Shown in pieces: positions 10,525 through 10,645 of a stretch of DNA of 10,645 nucleotides. The notes under the pieces are model-generated. The model was given only the letters and a program-made list of their open reading frames with translations. It was not told the origin of the DNA and did not search any database. Source of the DNA: Baffinella frigidus (taxonomy: Eukaryota; Cryptophyceae; Cryptomonadales; Baffinellaceae); assembly GCA_026770585.1 (NCBI GenBank), contig MU647332.1, positions 76,538-87,182 of the forward strand. The letters run 5' to 3'. Positions within the stretch are counted from its first letter, which is position 1, and the number at the start of each line of letters is the position of its first letter. The position numbers and the translations under genes are program-made.

Positions 10525-10645
10525 GGGGTTTGGGGTTTGGGGTTTGGGGTTTGGGGTTTGGGGTTTGGGGTTTGGGGTTTGGGGTGGGGTTTGGGGTTTG
10601 GGGTTTGGGGTTTGGGGTTTGGGGTTTGGGGTTTGGGGTTTGGGG
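10525..10645 (+). repeat. Telomeric array (TTTGGGG)n at the chromosome end
   Basis: Eighteen GGGG blocks separated by TTT, with a single exception (one spacer is a lone T, near 10585). The G-rich strand runs 5'->3' to the window edge, as expected of a right telomere. It continues to the last base, so the true end is not in the window. Confidence 0.85.

Overview
The window looks like the right-hand end of a nuclear chromosome of a unicellular eukaryote, probably an alga or other protist. Two things support this. An intact, intronless, GC-rich alpha-tubulin gene lies at 2330-3685, and the window closes with about 120 bp of tandem TTTGGGG running 5'->3' towards the right end, the orientation of a telomeric G-strand. 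The exact lineage cannot be fixed from the sequence alone. The degenerate TTTAGGG-like stretch just inside the TTTGGGG array suggests a plant/alga/alveolate-type telomere or a derivative of one.

Layout. 1-2330: gene-poor flank with a polypyrimidine block, a small reverse-strand reading frame carrying a zinc-knuckle-like motif (211-438), diverged ~265-bp repeats (family D), three short repeats (family E), and a 37-bp inverted repeat plus a 17-bp hairpin just upstream of the tubulin gene. 2330-3685: alpha-tubulin, the only confident protein-coding gene. 3869-8338: a dense bed of short non-coding palindromic elements flanked by TA. Family A is about 118 bp with ends CAGGGGTACCTCG; 15 essentially complete copies and several fragments are present. 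Family B is 101 bp with ends (T/C)CCCTTAAGTGG; eight copies are present (one of them further right at 9298). Family C is a single 175-bp element. Several are nested and give a readable insertion history: C in A, A in B, A in A, and probably B in A. 8341-9138: GC-rich minisatellite built on a GGGCCCGCCTCAGGA-like core. 9139-10450: other subtelomeric repeats, including eight perfect copies of the telomere-like 7-mer TAGGGTG and a ~110-bp repeat array. 10451-10645: degenerate then regular telomeric repeat.

How it works together. Apart from tubulin, nothing here clearly encodes protein. No transposase is present, so families A, B and C look like non-autonomous MITE-type elements mobilised in trans, most plausibly by an IS630/Tc1/mariner-type (pogo-like) enzyme; this rests on TA duplication and terminal sequence only. 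The subtelomere has grown by repeated insertion of these elements into one another and by tandem duplication, and a housekeeping gene sits about 7 kb from the chromosome end.
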